From NCBI GenBank assembly GCA_015039365.1, contig WION01000028.1, positions 290,309 to 354,308 of the forward strand: a stretch of DNA of 64,000 nucleotides, in the 5' to 3' direction. The position numbers and the translations under genes were made by a program. Positions 53,830 to 64,000 of this stretch are shown here, piece after piece (the first letter of the stretch is position 1; each line of letters opens with the position of its first letter). Below the pieces are notes generated by a model that saw only the letters and a program-made list of their open reading frames with translations, was not told where the DNA came from and ran no database searches. This DNA comes from Amanita rubescens (lineage: Eukaryota > Basidiomycota > Agaricomycetes > Agaricales > Amanitaceae).

Positions 53830-56439
53830 TTGGTCTTCTCCGCATTGTCAGGGTTTGCAAGATAATCGTTTGCGAACAAGTCCCTAGAACGCCGTCTCCA
53901 TTAGTAAAGGCAACCGTGGCGAACTCAAACTGACTTTGGCGCTGTCGAATTCGGATCGACAACGTATTCTTTGACTGCCTTCTTGCCTTTCCGAGCTGCT
54001 GCCTTCGGTTTACTACCCTTGCCACTGAGAGTCCCAGATGACGTGTTAGCAGGTGCTTCCGGAACGCTTGCTCCCACAGCGGTGATTGGATTCGCCTTGT
54101 TTACGTCTTGGAGTGAACGTTGGCATGGTTTGTCTGCCAGAGCGTCAGAAGCTGGGGACGAACCTAAAGGGGATAGAGAGCATCAGCGAGCTATATAGGA
54201 CGGATAGGTAGACTTACTAGCAGCATCATCTTTGGGGAGATTTTGGGGAAGTTTGAGGGAAAGCTTGAGATAGAGGACGAGGCCGTGGTTGCTCATCCCG
54301 CGTGACAGACGTCGAAACAGAAGGAGAAGAGCCCGTCGTTGACACATTTGATGCAATGGAAGAAGGCACGTCCATCGTGCTGGGGGGTCCTTTGGCCATA
54401 TCAGTTTGAGAGTCGCCATTGATCGTGTTGGTTTTAATGGTCTTGAGCGTCGATATGTCTGTATCAAGAGTATTGTCAGCCAATGTAGCAGTAGAAGCAG
54501 TCGAAGTCGGCTTTAGCATCGGAGTGGTATTTGTCGAAGTTGGCTCAGCATTTTGGGGTCGTTCATTCAACTTGAGAGGTTCGGAAAATGTAGTAGGAGT
54601 TGAAGCTGGTGTTGGGTTGACAGTCGAGGTAGCAGCCTGAGCGACTTGCAAGTTGTTAGACGCGCTAAAATAATATAGGTTAGTAGCGTGCATAGATTAC
54701 AAGTTCGGAGAATTACGGTGGGCTCGTGAGTTCTGGGGTGGTTTTTGAAGCAGGTTCTTTGTTAATGCGTCTGCGCTGAATGAATAGTATACATTAGCGC
54801 GTGAAGATTGCGAGCATGGGATGTTACAGAGGGTCTTCCAGTTCCAGAATCCTTGGTTCTGGTTCCTTCTTCATCTTTTTTTGTGGAGCTTTAGACGATT
54901 CGGCGACGCGTTTGGCTGGGACTGAAGTGGCCCGAGCTTCACCGTCGTCTTCCTCTTCGGCATCTTCATTGACCGTGTTGTGAATTTCAGCGTCCGGCAT
55001 ATGGTTCCTCTGAAAACTCGGGAACCATTCAACCATCAGAGAACGGGACTTCCACCCATCTTGACAATATGAAAGTTCTGGGAACCGTCGGGCCAGTTCC
55101 AGGTGGCACCTGGCCATTAATTCACGATCCGCACCGGTTGCCCAACCCTTCTTGGGCAAGAGCTTGTACATGAGCTCCTTGAGCTCCTTGAAAGCGCCAC
55201 TGAGGAACCTGTGAATCACATCCAGGCGCTTCTGTGTCATTGGTACCCCGTTCTCGTCTTCGAGGAAGCAAAGCCTTTTTGCGATCTTTCCAGGATATTC
55301 GTGGCCTGGTTTAAAGCTTCCTGTGGCCCAGAAGTTCAGGCTAGAATTATCTCCTATGGGGTTGACAATGCCGGATAGTTCGTCTTCGGATTTGTATGCA
55401 AGTGGGAAAGCTGTCCGCAAAGCTTCCTCGCGTCTCCCCGCAAAGCCTGCTTTACCTGGGGCAGAATGTTTACCCATGTTCATGATGGTTTCCCTACGGC
55501 ACGGAGTGATCTCGAGTGCGCATATAATGACATTATCCTAACTGACTTACATGAACTGTCTTTCTCGTTTTTCCTGGTGTTCTTCTAAGAATTCTATCCG
55601 TGTTTCGAGCTTACGTATCTTGTCCCTGTAATTGAAGTCAGCGTTGAACCAAGTTTTGTTGAGTGAACCGAATACATACAAAAATTCATGTCGTTCTGCA
55701 TATATGCGGGCGTATTCTCTGTTTCCACTGTCTACAAGCATCTGGTGAGTTGCGTTTCTCAAGATATTGAGTCCTCAAGGTTCGTTACGAATATCCTAGA
55801 TGGAGTGAGTAGAATTGTACGCAGAGTGTTGTTATACCTCGAATCCTGGGTCAATGTTCTGATCATGGAACTGAGTCCTCCTCTGAGTCCTCCCTGTCAG
55901 ATGGGTCAATCAGCGCATCCTCCTGATCCCGCGCCCTGCCAACAGATGCGTCCCCTTGAGTCGGTGCATCCTCCTGTATTGGTGGATTGCCCGTCAACAC
56001 GTCCCCATAGATCGGCGCATCGTCCATGAAGGAATTGGAGGGGATCTTCATCCATGTACTGAATTCCAGTATCTGTGGACATATCTTCGTCGAGGGGGGG
56101 AAGGGGTGGGACAGTGGTTTTCTGCATATTAAGTTGTTTAGAGCCATGATTAGAATACGACGCGACGTACCTTCGACTTTTTCTTTCTTTGTCTGGTGTG
56201 CATCTGACTTGAGCTAGATGATGCAGAGACGCATTCGGTTGTCCATATTTCTTAAAGAATGCAGCGTGAGCATCACGGCGCTCTACCTCTTCCTCGCCTG
56301 GGTCCAAATCACGATATTTCTATTTCTTGTGGTTTTGGTACGTTCTTGGTATGAGGTAAACACCGTCTTGACAGATTTGATAGCATTTGCGGCATTCACA
56401 GAGTATTTTGCCGTTGTCACGTTGAGTAAGCTCTTTCAT
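53830..56439 (-). CDS. Uncharacterised multi-exon protein with Cys-rich N-terminus
   Basis: Minus strand from an ATG at 56439. An N-terminal cluster (KILCECRKCYQICQ ... RTYQNHKK) resembles a small zinc-binding motif at the start of some fungal transposase-like proteins. An in-frame TAG follows, then KYRDLDPGEEEVERRDAHAA then KKYGQPNASLHHLAQV, an intron (56125-56173, GTACGT...ATGCAG), an acidic stretch, NREYARIYAERHEFLYVFGS then a coiled coil (RKLETRIEFLEEHQEKRER). The 55483-54824 exon carries LNFWATGSFKPGHEYPGKIA ... RFLSGAFKELKELMYKLLPK ... SYCQDGWKSRSLMVEWFPSF and a basic AKRVAESSK/KKMKKEPEP nuclear signal. Ser/Thr/Pro-rich exons follow. Family unknown. Confidence 0.45.
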
Positions 56440-57050
56440 GTGAGTTATGGACTTTGTGAGTCGAGGGACTTAGCAACTTGTGACGTGCGACGTTTCAAAT
56501 GAATTTCGATTTCGTAGCTACAATTACAGAAGCAACTACCGTACATGTGGACGGTATGTGGCAGAGGCGAGCAGAATATCGAGCACATGCCAGATTTGGG
56601 CAGTGCGTGACAGGTCGGCTCCGGGCGTAACAGATTTCACCCGGGGGATTTTTCACTGGGGATCGATCAAGCATTGTCTGCGACGTAGACGATTTTAAGT
56701 AGCATCGGTATGCCATGGGATATGATAGACCTTTATCCGTTTGCCCCAGTGGATGGATCACCAGATCCGACCGCATATATATATATATATAAGTGTTGAT
56801 ATACAAGAGCACATCTTGATGTATTATTCATTGGTAGACCAATACATACGCATTTAACTGTAAAAGTGATCCGTACGTACACTCGCTGTTGCTGTACAGG
56901 CCCCAGCTGAATATACGTTTGAGTACGGATTCGGAAAAAATTGCCCAGAATTTGGTCAGAGGCCTGGGATCAGGGCTCGCAAATTTGTCGGATTTTTTTG
57001 ATGACGTCCTGATCAGATTGCATTTAAATTGCCGATTCACAAAAAGAGAT
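56440..57050. other. No assignable gene
   Basis: Contains a (TA)n run near 56778. Otherwise short frames only. Confidence 0.4.
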
Positions 57051-57123
57051 GTTTGGTCTAGCCGGTAGAGTACTACTGTAGACTCATATTGGAGAGCCCA
57101 GGTTCGATTCCCATCCAATTGCA
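57051..57123 (+). ncRNA. tRNA-like sequence, probable SINE head
   Basis: An A-box-like TAGCCGGTAGAG and a perfect B-box GGTTCGATTCC are spaced as in a tRNA gene. TTGG near the 5' end can pair with CCAA near the 3' end. The T-stem pairs poorly (only the two G:C pairs next to the loop), so I read it as a tRNA-derived SINE promoter or tRNA pseudogene rather than a working tRNA. Confidence 0.45.
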
Positions 57124-57379
57124 CTTTTATACTTGCGCCGATCGGACTGCGGCGCCTCCTGCCATGAGACATAGTTTAACACAGACTATGACAGGTCTAC
57201 TTTAAAAACCAAATGGCAGCTCAAGGCGAATCATTAATCTGACAATCATTCCCAACGCATCTCCCGCTTACGTCAGTACTGAAGCTGGTTGTTGATGCTT
57301 TCACCAGCGCAACGGAGCGCCATATTGAGGTGAGATGCTTCGCACGGCAACAAAAAAAGCGGCTCACATGTGGTTGCTA

Positions 57380-57670
57380 GGTTGGTGATGGGTTAGAGAT
57401 ATATGTAGTGGTTGGGCGGGACAGCGCAGCGATTGATGGAGTTGAGAACATTGTAGGAGTTGCAGAGGTGACAAGGATGGAAGAGGGGCCGCGTGTATTT
57501 AATTATATTCGACGGGATTTGAACTTTGAAGCTGTAGCACAGGGGTGGCAAACAGAGACATACAATTCTCCTCCCCTTCTGGTGAACGCGTTCGAGCCTA
57601 TGGAGGGATTACGGGGACCCCGCCCTTTGCATTTAGTGAAGTGGTGGTTTTATACTGATATTTTTTGCAT
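57380..57670 (+). pseudogene. Unidentified exon-like fragment
   Basis: After a TTGCTAG acceptor-like site the frame reads VGDGLEIYVVVGRDSAAIDG ... EVTRMEEGPRVFNYIRRDLN ... GWQTETYNSPPLLVNAFEPM then GPRPLHLVKWWFYTD. It looks like one exon of a conserved protein but I cannot name the family. The sequence after about 57660 is no longer convincing. Confidence 0.35.
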
Positions 57671-57959
57671 TCCAGACCAATACGTCTTCATAAAAGTTCA
57701 TCGATTCGAAGAATATACGCAAGTTCCTTTTTCCATCATCCTTTTCTCATCTAAGCTAATCAGCGACAGAAGCCTGATTCTACATCGGAAATACATCTTT
57801 ACAATGTTTCGTTGTCGTTCTAAGCAGCAAACATAGTGAGTGAGACATAGGTTGCTTGTTTCTTACCAGACGAAGTCGCTCATGAACTTTTTAACGTCTC
57901 CTTAGCAACGACTCGTAATTGTCCTGGTAGGAACGAGCTTTTAAACGGTTGAGATGACG

Positions 57960-58560
57960 TTTGTTGAAAACGAGTACGGTCCTCCCTATCCACATCATCC
58001 CCTTTTAACTCCTGCATGATTTAGCGGTCTCTCTTAAATGTCAAGCTTTGTCAATGATCTGACCTATCCTATATGCGAGATTCAATCCATCGCAAACACG
58101 TACGGTCTCTCTATCCACGTCATCCCCTGATCGACACATCAGTCATTGAAATTGCACAAGCATTGATACGCACCAACAGGAACACCAATAGTAGTATTCC
58201 ATTACAAAAAAAGGTATGTTCAACGTATGCGCATTATTCGAACGCCTTTTGAACATCTGCATGAATTAGTCTTAACGCCTACATATCAATCCGATTGTAA
58301 GGATATCTCATTGAATGCTTTCGGTCCTCACACCAGCCGATTTCTCACTGACGAAGCTTAACTACACGTTGTTTCCTCCCTGCTTGCGCATCCGGTGAGG
58401 ACAACAGTTGTAAGAGTTCGGGGGTGATCCATGCGTTCAGAGAAGAGCAGGACTAGCAGCATTCCATCATATAAAATGGTATGTTCAACCCTACGTAAAT
58501 CGTACCGCTTTATCAACATCTACACGCTTTAGTCTTAAAACCTAAATATCAAAAGTGCCT
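57960..58560 (+). repeat. Diverged direct repeats
   Basis: GTACGGTC-TCCCTATCCACATCATCCCC-type blocks occur near 57976 and 58102. A longer block (CATTCCAT-A...AAAATGGTATGTTCAAC ... ATCTGCATGAATTAGTCTTAA) occurs at about 58193 and again at about 58461. Confidence 0.6.
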
Positions 58561-58564
58561 CAAC

Positions 58565-59030
58565 CACGTCTCTTGAAGCATCTAGATCAACAAACCGTCG
58601 CGTGTGATGGCTTGCTTTCCGACATAGCTTCGTCGGACACGCGAGTGATAAAGCTATTGTGAAGCTGTATATCCGGACCATTCGCTCCTACGCGCCTCCT
58701 TTACACCGACTAACCTCACTCCACTGTCACGTCTGCAGCACTTACCATCTTGCTGCTTGCATCATCAGCCCCTTTCGGATCCACTCAATGCCCCTTTATC
58801 CATAACAATATCTCACATGCACCCACCCGGAGCCATCATCACGTTCGCATCCGCCGTACCTCTTGATGCATCTGGTTCAACAAATTGGCGCGTATGATGG
58901 CTTGCTTTGGGACGCACCGTGCTGTGCCGCGCGCGTCATAACGCTGTCGTTAATGCTTGCTTTGCGACGTAGCTTGCTCAGCCGCGCGCGTGGTTACGCT
59001 GTCGTGAAGCTGTATATCTGGACCATTCGC
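58565..59030 (+). repeat. Tandem duplication of about 290 bp, diverged
   Basis: CCTCTTGATGCATCTGG-TCAACAAA and GATGGCTTGCTTT...GTGAAGCTGTATATC-GGACCATTCGCTC occur at 58571-58700 and again at 58860-59030, just upstream of the KDZ relic. Confidence 0.7.
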
Positions 59031-59137
59031 TCATGCGTGCCTCCTTTACCTGTACAAACCTCACATTCTCTGCCACCACACCGAGACCTGGCGCGCTCAC
59101 TGTCACACCGGCTGCCTACCATCTTACAGCTTGCGTC

Positions 59138-59490
59138 ATGAGCCCTTTCGGTTCCAAAACCTCGCGTTCATCTACGCCCCTCTCGTCTAAACCTGTTATA
59201 TTCACATCCTTCGACAAGAACATCTTCTACGCACCCGCCCAGCGATACGATCACGTTAACATCCCTCCAACAGTTGTTTCAACGTATGATGCTATCACAT
59301 GTGAATGTTAACCCGTTGCACAAGTACTTGTTATCAATGGGCTGTTCCCAACTGCACGCATGGCGGTATCAGGCGTTTTGCTTGAACTCTATCACGCACT
59401 CTTCGAACGCTCCTGTGATGCGGTCAACGCCTTGTCTTCTGCACTAGTGACATTTACAGGAGACGGGGTTACGGAGTCCTCACAGAATTG
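59138..59490 (+). pseudogene. KDZ-type transposase N-terminal relic
   Basis: ATG at 59138, then SKPVIFTSFDKNIFYAPAQR, DAITCEC, an in-frame TAA, PVAQVLVINGLFPTARMAVS, and LLELYHALFERSCDAVNALS then SALVTF. The C-x-C pair, GLFPT and the LFERSCDAVNAL helix are hallmarks of the KDZ CxC N-terminal region. The stop lies where Gln is usual (CAA to TAA). The sequence leaves the family after about 59460 and the DDE core is absent. Confidence 0.65.
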
Positions 59491-59999
59491 TGCGAGGCCC
59501 GCTGCGCCTGTCGTTCTGACAGGGCTAGAAGCAGAAGGAAGATGCATCGGCGCTGGCCACCTCACTAGCACTCTTGGCAGGAGGTTATAAACAGAACGCC
59601 AGCAGCTAGGTCACCGTTCTTGTAGGCGGTAAACCCGACCTATAGGCCTTGGGTCCTCGATGTCTGCCGCGCTGTTTCCGTAAAGGGCAACAGCGAGCCA
59701 TCTAGCGTGTCCCGCAACTCATCCTGTGTGGTATGTCCCTCATTTTCCCTTCGGGATGGCATTCCCATTCACAGACGTCCATTTGTTGTCTGTGCTGAGT
59801 TCCTACATGTCTGTTTACTGACACGCTCGGGCACAGATGCGGAGAAACACATTTATACATTATTTGTAGTAGACGCAAAATGTAAATACACCTTTATACT
59901 ATGCCAGGGCAATAATGTACAATCAAAAAATATGGGGTGATGCATTGCAGCGCTTGCTTTGATCAAGTATTAATGATCGTGTCTATGCTCCTGCTGTTC
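59491..59999. other. No assignable gene
   Basis: Frames of 70-77 codons only; nothing recognisable. Confidence 0.4.
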
Positions 60000-61653
60000 C
60001 ATGGAATCACGTATGGGTCCCGACGTTGGGAGAAACATTGGCTGCATGACTGGCGCCGAATGTTATACGGCGTGAGGCCCCGCGACTCTGGCACCTTGAT
60101 ACGCATTCATCGGGAAAGGAACGTTGCCTCCCGAAGAAATCCCAGCTCCGGCGGCACCCATAGTAGTATTTTGGAGTATGGCGGTATATTAGGATTCGTT
60201 GATGCATTAAGCGTATTGATTATCACGGCACGCTCCTGTTTGGACTTTATTGCGCTGGCCGTTCTCGTCGTGGAGTGCTGGGGGGCAAGCGGCACGCTCA
60301 TGGGTACAGGCCCAAATGCACCAGAGTCGTGCTTGGGGGTCTGTGGCATGTCCTCCGGTACAGCCTTGAACGTTGCGAAGCGCTCAGGAGGAGTTCGCGC
60401 CATGTTTGTTGTTGACACCCCCCTAAACTTGCTGGTATGGAGCTCTGGGGAGCATGGACTGGCCATGATTCGACGTTACTTTCACAACGTTCGCTAACAC
60501 GTCCACATCTTTATGAAACAATTCTGATGGTTTTGTGTCAAGTGTTGCCGCTGTAGTCTCTGGCGCGGCTCGAGTACGCCTTGATCGCTTGTTACCCATT
60601 TTACTAAATGGGTCAGTCGTCGAGACTACCATGCCCGACGCGACATCCTTGGTTGATGATGATGGCTTGTTGCCCATTTTGCTGAAAGCATCTGTCGTTG
60701 AAACCATCATACCGGACTCTTCAGTGTCCTTGGCAGCTGAATTCTTGGATCGTTTGTGTCGAGATGTCGTAGCTGAAATGGACATTGCTGGTGATGAAGG
60801 GATTGGCATTTCTACGAAACCCATGTCGTGCAACGTGTTTGACAAACTCCGTTGTCTAGTGTTGGTAGGAGCAGAAATTGCTGGCATGTTATTTATGAAT
60901 CTGGTTTTGAAGGAATATGATGCGATGGCCGGTTCCTATTGGTACTATTTGAGGATTGTTGACCGTCGGTAGCCCAGTTGGAGCAACAGGCATGATGGTA
61001 GGTGGCGGGACATCAACCTATAACATTTGTTGTTATACCAATTGCCATCTCACTCTTTCGACATGACATACCCGCATTATGTTCTTTTCTACATTCAAAA
61101 CATCCGTCATGGATCTAGCAGACTTCGCTTGGACATCAACCTGCCATGAGAACGTCAGTATACATCTTTTTACGCATCTCGGAGCATCACACGCCTTCAA
61201 TGCGCTCGTTTTGGGTTCAGGCTCACGTCTCGCAGCTATGGAAGACGCGAATTCAACATCAGCCTGTAAAAATTATTAGAAAATATTTGCTCCTGTCAAG
61301 CGTCACGTACCCGTTGCATCTTATTTTCGACATCAAAACCGTCCGTTGTAGGCACAGCGGGCCTTGCCCGTATCTGCAAGGATGTCAGTTGATGTCGCCA
61401 GCATGCTAGTAGTCGCCCACCTCATCTAATTCACCACGGGCAATGTACAGATGCCGACCTAAGATCAGCTGTAGTACTGCTGTTCATAGCCAATTCCTGC
61501 CTGACGCGTTGCTTTCGCGCGTCAAATGCCCTAACTATCTCGGGCGGCGCTTTCTTAGTGGGGGTTACATTTTCGCGCAGACGCGTCGGCACCTCATACA
61601 TCGGCGTAGTGTCGAGTTTTTGTCGCGTACGCTTTGGTGCACCTGTTAAGCTG
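60000..61653 (-). CDS. Uncharacterised Ser/Thr/Pro-rich protein with many small exons
   Basis: Minus strand: PKRTRQKLDTTPMYEVPTRL then KKAPPEIVRAFDARKQRVRQ. Short exon-like blocks follow, bounded by GTGTGATG/GTATGTCA/GTACGTGA donors and CAG/TAG acceptors: RARPAVPTTDGFDVENKMQR; DVEFASSIAARREPEPKTSA; DVQAKSARSMTDVLNVEKNI; DVPPPTIMPVAPTGLPTVNN. A long exon comes next (SNTLHDMGFVEMPIPSSPAM ... SKMGNKRSRRTRAAPE) with a duplicated MVSTTDxFSKMGNK unit, and then a Pro/Thr-rich end. Basic clusters suggest a nuclear protein. Exact splicing, start and family are unresolved. Confidence 0.4.
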
Positions 61654-62709
61654 GCAAAGAACTGTTAATTAGCAGTGGACACAGGCCCTGTGTCCCTTGG
61701 TAATTAGCAAGGGATGTTGGGCTTGCGGCTCACTTTCAATAAATTCCCCAATAATTATATAGGAAATTTTGATGAAGTCCCTTTTCCCACAACTAAAGTT
61801 ACCATTTTGGAAGGTGGGGGATGTTTTGTACATGTTATGAGATGGGAATTGGATCAAATAAAGGAACAAGGGGATAATTGCCATATTTGGTAAGATAGGC
61901 AGATTCCAAATAAGGAAGCAAGTTAGGATGCCATTTTTGGAAGGTTGTGAGGGTGTTTGTACATATTTGTACATGTTATGGCACAAAATCCTTATTTGGA
62001 AATAGTTGCCAGATGTCAAATAAGGTGAAATTGGAAGCAATGGATCGTGGGAAAATATTTCCTAAAATGGAAAGTGATTACGTAATCTCAGGGTCAATGA
62101 AATGTGTAGCCTTGGTCAGTGGCTTTCTAAATGTGGTTTGTATGACAGTGTTTGGTGCTGATTTCATTGAGATATTCACTAATTGATTTTCAGGGTCAAA
62201 TTTCTAAAAAAGGAAATAGATAATGTAATGTGCGCTTTAGGATCCAGTGGCGCATTTCCAAAAATGGAAATAGCGCACTTCGGACTTGCCATTTTGGGAC
62301 ATATCTGCTCACTGTTGGTCATGATGAGCAGAAAGAAATTGCAATATCTCCCTTAATACTGAATGTTTTTTGTGGCGCGTTTTTTGGAACATATTCCTTA
62401 TATGTATATGCACCTATCCACTATGTTAGAATGTAAAAAATGCAAGTGGTTTCTGTCAGAATGCAACATGTCTTGCTCACTGTTGACAACAGTGAGGAGC
62501 AACAAATGACAATATCTCCATCAATACTGGTTATTTCTCTGGCGCTTTTTTTGGTAGTCCCCATTAGGGATATAGGAAGGTGTTTGGCATGTCAGAATAC
62601 AAATAGTACATACCAATCATGCCACAAATGAAATTGGTGTGCTCACTGTCTGCCATGATGAGCAGCCATATCTCCACCAAAACAAGATCTTCCTGTGGCG
62701 CTTTTTTGG
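61642..62709 (+). repeat. Left arm of the giant palindrome
   Basis: Contains inner repeats such as CCAAATAAGG / TTATTTGG and TTTCCAAAAATGGAAA, themselves partly palindromic. Confidence 0.88.
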
Positions 62710-62936
62710 ATTCTGATTCCTTATCATAACAGAGTGTCATTCAGGGTATCTGAAAGCAGATTACCCTGCTGATTAATGTGTAGTTTTCAGTTTCATGATA
62801 AAGACTGAACATGATACAGAAAGAGTGCTGACAAGTTGGACATGTCAGGATAAATGGGAGATTCCACTTGATCTTGCCTAGGGATCCTCTGTTGTGACCC
62901 TCCCAATGTTTATCTTGTTATGTGTGATCCCAAATC
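62710..62936. other. Spacer of the giant palindrome
   Basis: Unique sequence of 227 bp between the arms. No motif seen. Confidence 0.8.
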
Positions 62937-64000
62937 AAAAAAAGCGCCACAGAAAGATCTTGTTTTGGTGGAGATATGGCTGCTCATCATGGCAGACAGT
63001 GAGCACACCAATTTCATTTGTGGCATGATTGGTATGTACTATTTGTATTCTGACATGCCAAACACCTTCCTATATCCCTAATGGGGACTACCAAAAAAAG
63101 CGCCAGAGAAATAACCAGTATTGATGGAGATATTGTCATTTGTTGCTCCTCACTGTTGTCAACAGTGAGCAAGACATGTTGCATTCTGACAGAAACCACT
63201 TGCATTTTTTACATTCTAACATAGTGGATAGGTGCATATACATATAAGGAATATGTTCCAAAAAACGCGCCACAAAAACATTCAGTATTAAGGGAGATAT
63301 TGCAATTTCTTTCTGCTCATCATGACCAACAGTGAGCAGATATGTCCCAAAATGGCAAGTCCGAAGTGCGCTATTTCCATTTTTGGAAATGCGCCACTGG
63401 ATCCTAAAGCGCACATTACATTATCTATTTCCTTTTTTAGAAATTTGACCCTGAAATCAATTAGTGAATATCTCAATGAAATCAGCACCAAACACTGTCA
63501 TACAACCACATTTAGAAAGCCACTGACCAAGGCTACACATTTCATTGACCCTGAGATTACGTAATCACTTTCCATTTTAGGAAATATTTTCCCACGATCA
63601 CATTGCTTCCCATTTCACCTTATTTGACATCTGGCAACTATTTCCAAATAAGGAATTTGTGCCATAACATGTACAAATATGTACAAACACCCTCACAACC
63701 TTCCAAAAATGGCATCCTAACTTGCTTTCCTTATTTGGAATCTGCCTATCTTACCAATATGGCAATTATCCCCTTGTTCCTTTATTTTGATCCAATTCCC
63801 ATCTCATAACATGTACAAACATCCCCCACCTTCCAAAAATGGTAACTTTAGTTGTGGGAAAAGGGACTTCATCAAAATTTCCCTATATAATTATTGGGAT
63901 TTATTGAAAGTGAGCCGCAAGCCCAACATCCTTGCTAATTACCAAGGGACACAGGGCCTGTGTCCACTGCTAATTAACAGTTCTTTGCCGGCTTAACAGG
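62937..64000 (-). repeat. Right arm of the giant palindrome
   Basis: Inverted copy of 61642-62709. Several differences are length changes in short A, C or G runs. Confidence 0.88.

Larger units (their letters stand above)
61642..64000. mobile_element. Giant palindromic (foldback) element, cut by the window edge
   Basis: The left arm starts CCTGTTAAGCTGGCAAAG and the right arm ends in its inverse at the last base of the window. Arms of about 1.07 kb (61642-62709 and 62937-64000) differ by only a few substitutions and one-base homopolymer indels, and enclose a 227-bp spacer. There is no transposase or other credible gene. Open frames of up to 92 codons are mirrored in both arms. Because the right end coincides with the window end, the true terminus and target duplication cannot be seen. 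Confidence 0.85.

Noticed and set aside
57051..57123. Functional tRNA gene
   Set aside because: T-stem pairing is too poor and the acceptor stem is incomplete.
62230..63564. ORFs of 60-90 codons, identical on both sides
   Set aside because: Mirrored in both palindrome arms with no motif; not credible genes.

Overview
The window looks like a transposon-rich stretch of a filamentous basidiomycete genome, most likely an Agaricomycete (mushroom-forming fungus). The evidence is short 47-60 bp GT-AG introns with CTNAY-type branch points, Ty3/gypsy and Ty1/copia retroelements, relics of KDZ-type transposases with a Ulp1-type peptidase, and host gene relics of familiar fungal families (CBM21 protein, ariadne-type RBR ligase, class II DAHP synthase, Ste6-like ABC transporter, coatomer beta', GEN1). 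I see no rRNA genes, no intact tRNA gene and no CRISPR array. Few genes look intact, and most host-like genes carry isolated stops or one-base shifts. Some of these may be assembly errors, because the two arms of the terminal palindrome also differ mainly by homopolymer-length changes.

Layout. 1-3369: 3' part of an AT-rich Ty1/copia element with an intact RT/RNase H ORF, polypurine tract and 705-bp LTR, inserted into an unrelated ORF pair (3372-4199). 4700-5522: minus-strand LINE RNase H tail. 6071-6360 and 13321-13610: two diverged copies of one short segment. 8388-9844: GC-rich minisatellites. 10812-13136: element with terminal inverted repeats (TIRs) around a decayed RBR E3 ligase. 13629-14728: CBM21 (glycogen-targeting PP1 subunit-like) pseudogene. 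15385-24745: a segmental duplication carrying a class II DAHP synthase pseudogene, split by a 7.44-kb Ty3/gypsy element with two 487-bp LTRs in which I see no difference (15953-23391). The second, unsplit copy of the segment is at 40515-42450.

26023-27710: decayed membrane-protein gene. 28533-31004: 2.5-kb non-coding TIR element. 31030-31830: two LINE tails in opposite orientation. 32727-34160: C-terminal half of a GEN1/Yen1-type Holliday-junction resolvase. 36434-37929: uncharacterised multi-exon gene. 39637-40203: a third minisatellite. 42880-45523: uncharacterised minus-strand genes. 46048-47968: KDZ transposase N-terminal relic plus an apparently intact Ulp1-type peptidase gene. 50814-53300: TIR element holding pieces of two unrelated host genes (Ste6-like transporter and coatomer beta'). 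53830-56439 and 60000-61653: uncharacterised minus-strand genes. 57051-57123: tRNA-like promoter, probably a SINE head. 59138-59490: second KDZ relic. 61642-64000: near-perfect 2.36-kb palindrome cut by the window edge.

The strongest candidates for something unusual are: (i) an intron-containing Zn2Cys6 gene lying antisense inside the gypsy element, in the place of the integrase C-terminus; (ii) a Pack-type chimera in which one TIR element carries two different host genes; and (iii) the giant terminal palindrome. All family assignments are from reading the sequence only; no database search was run.
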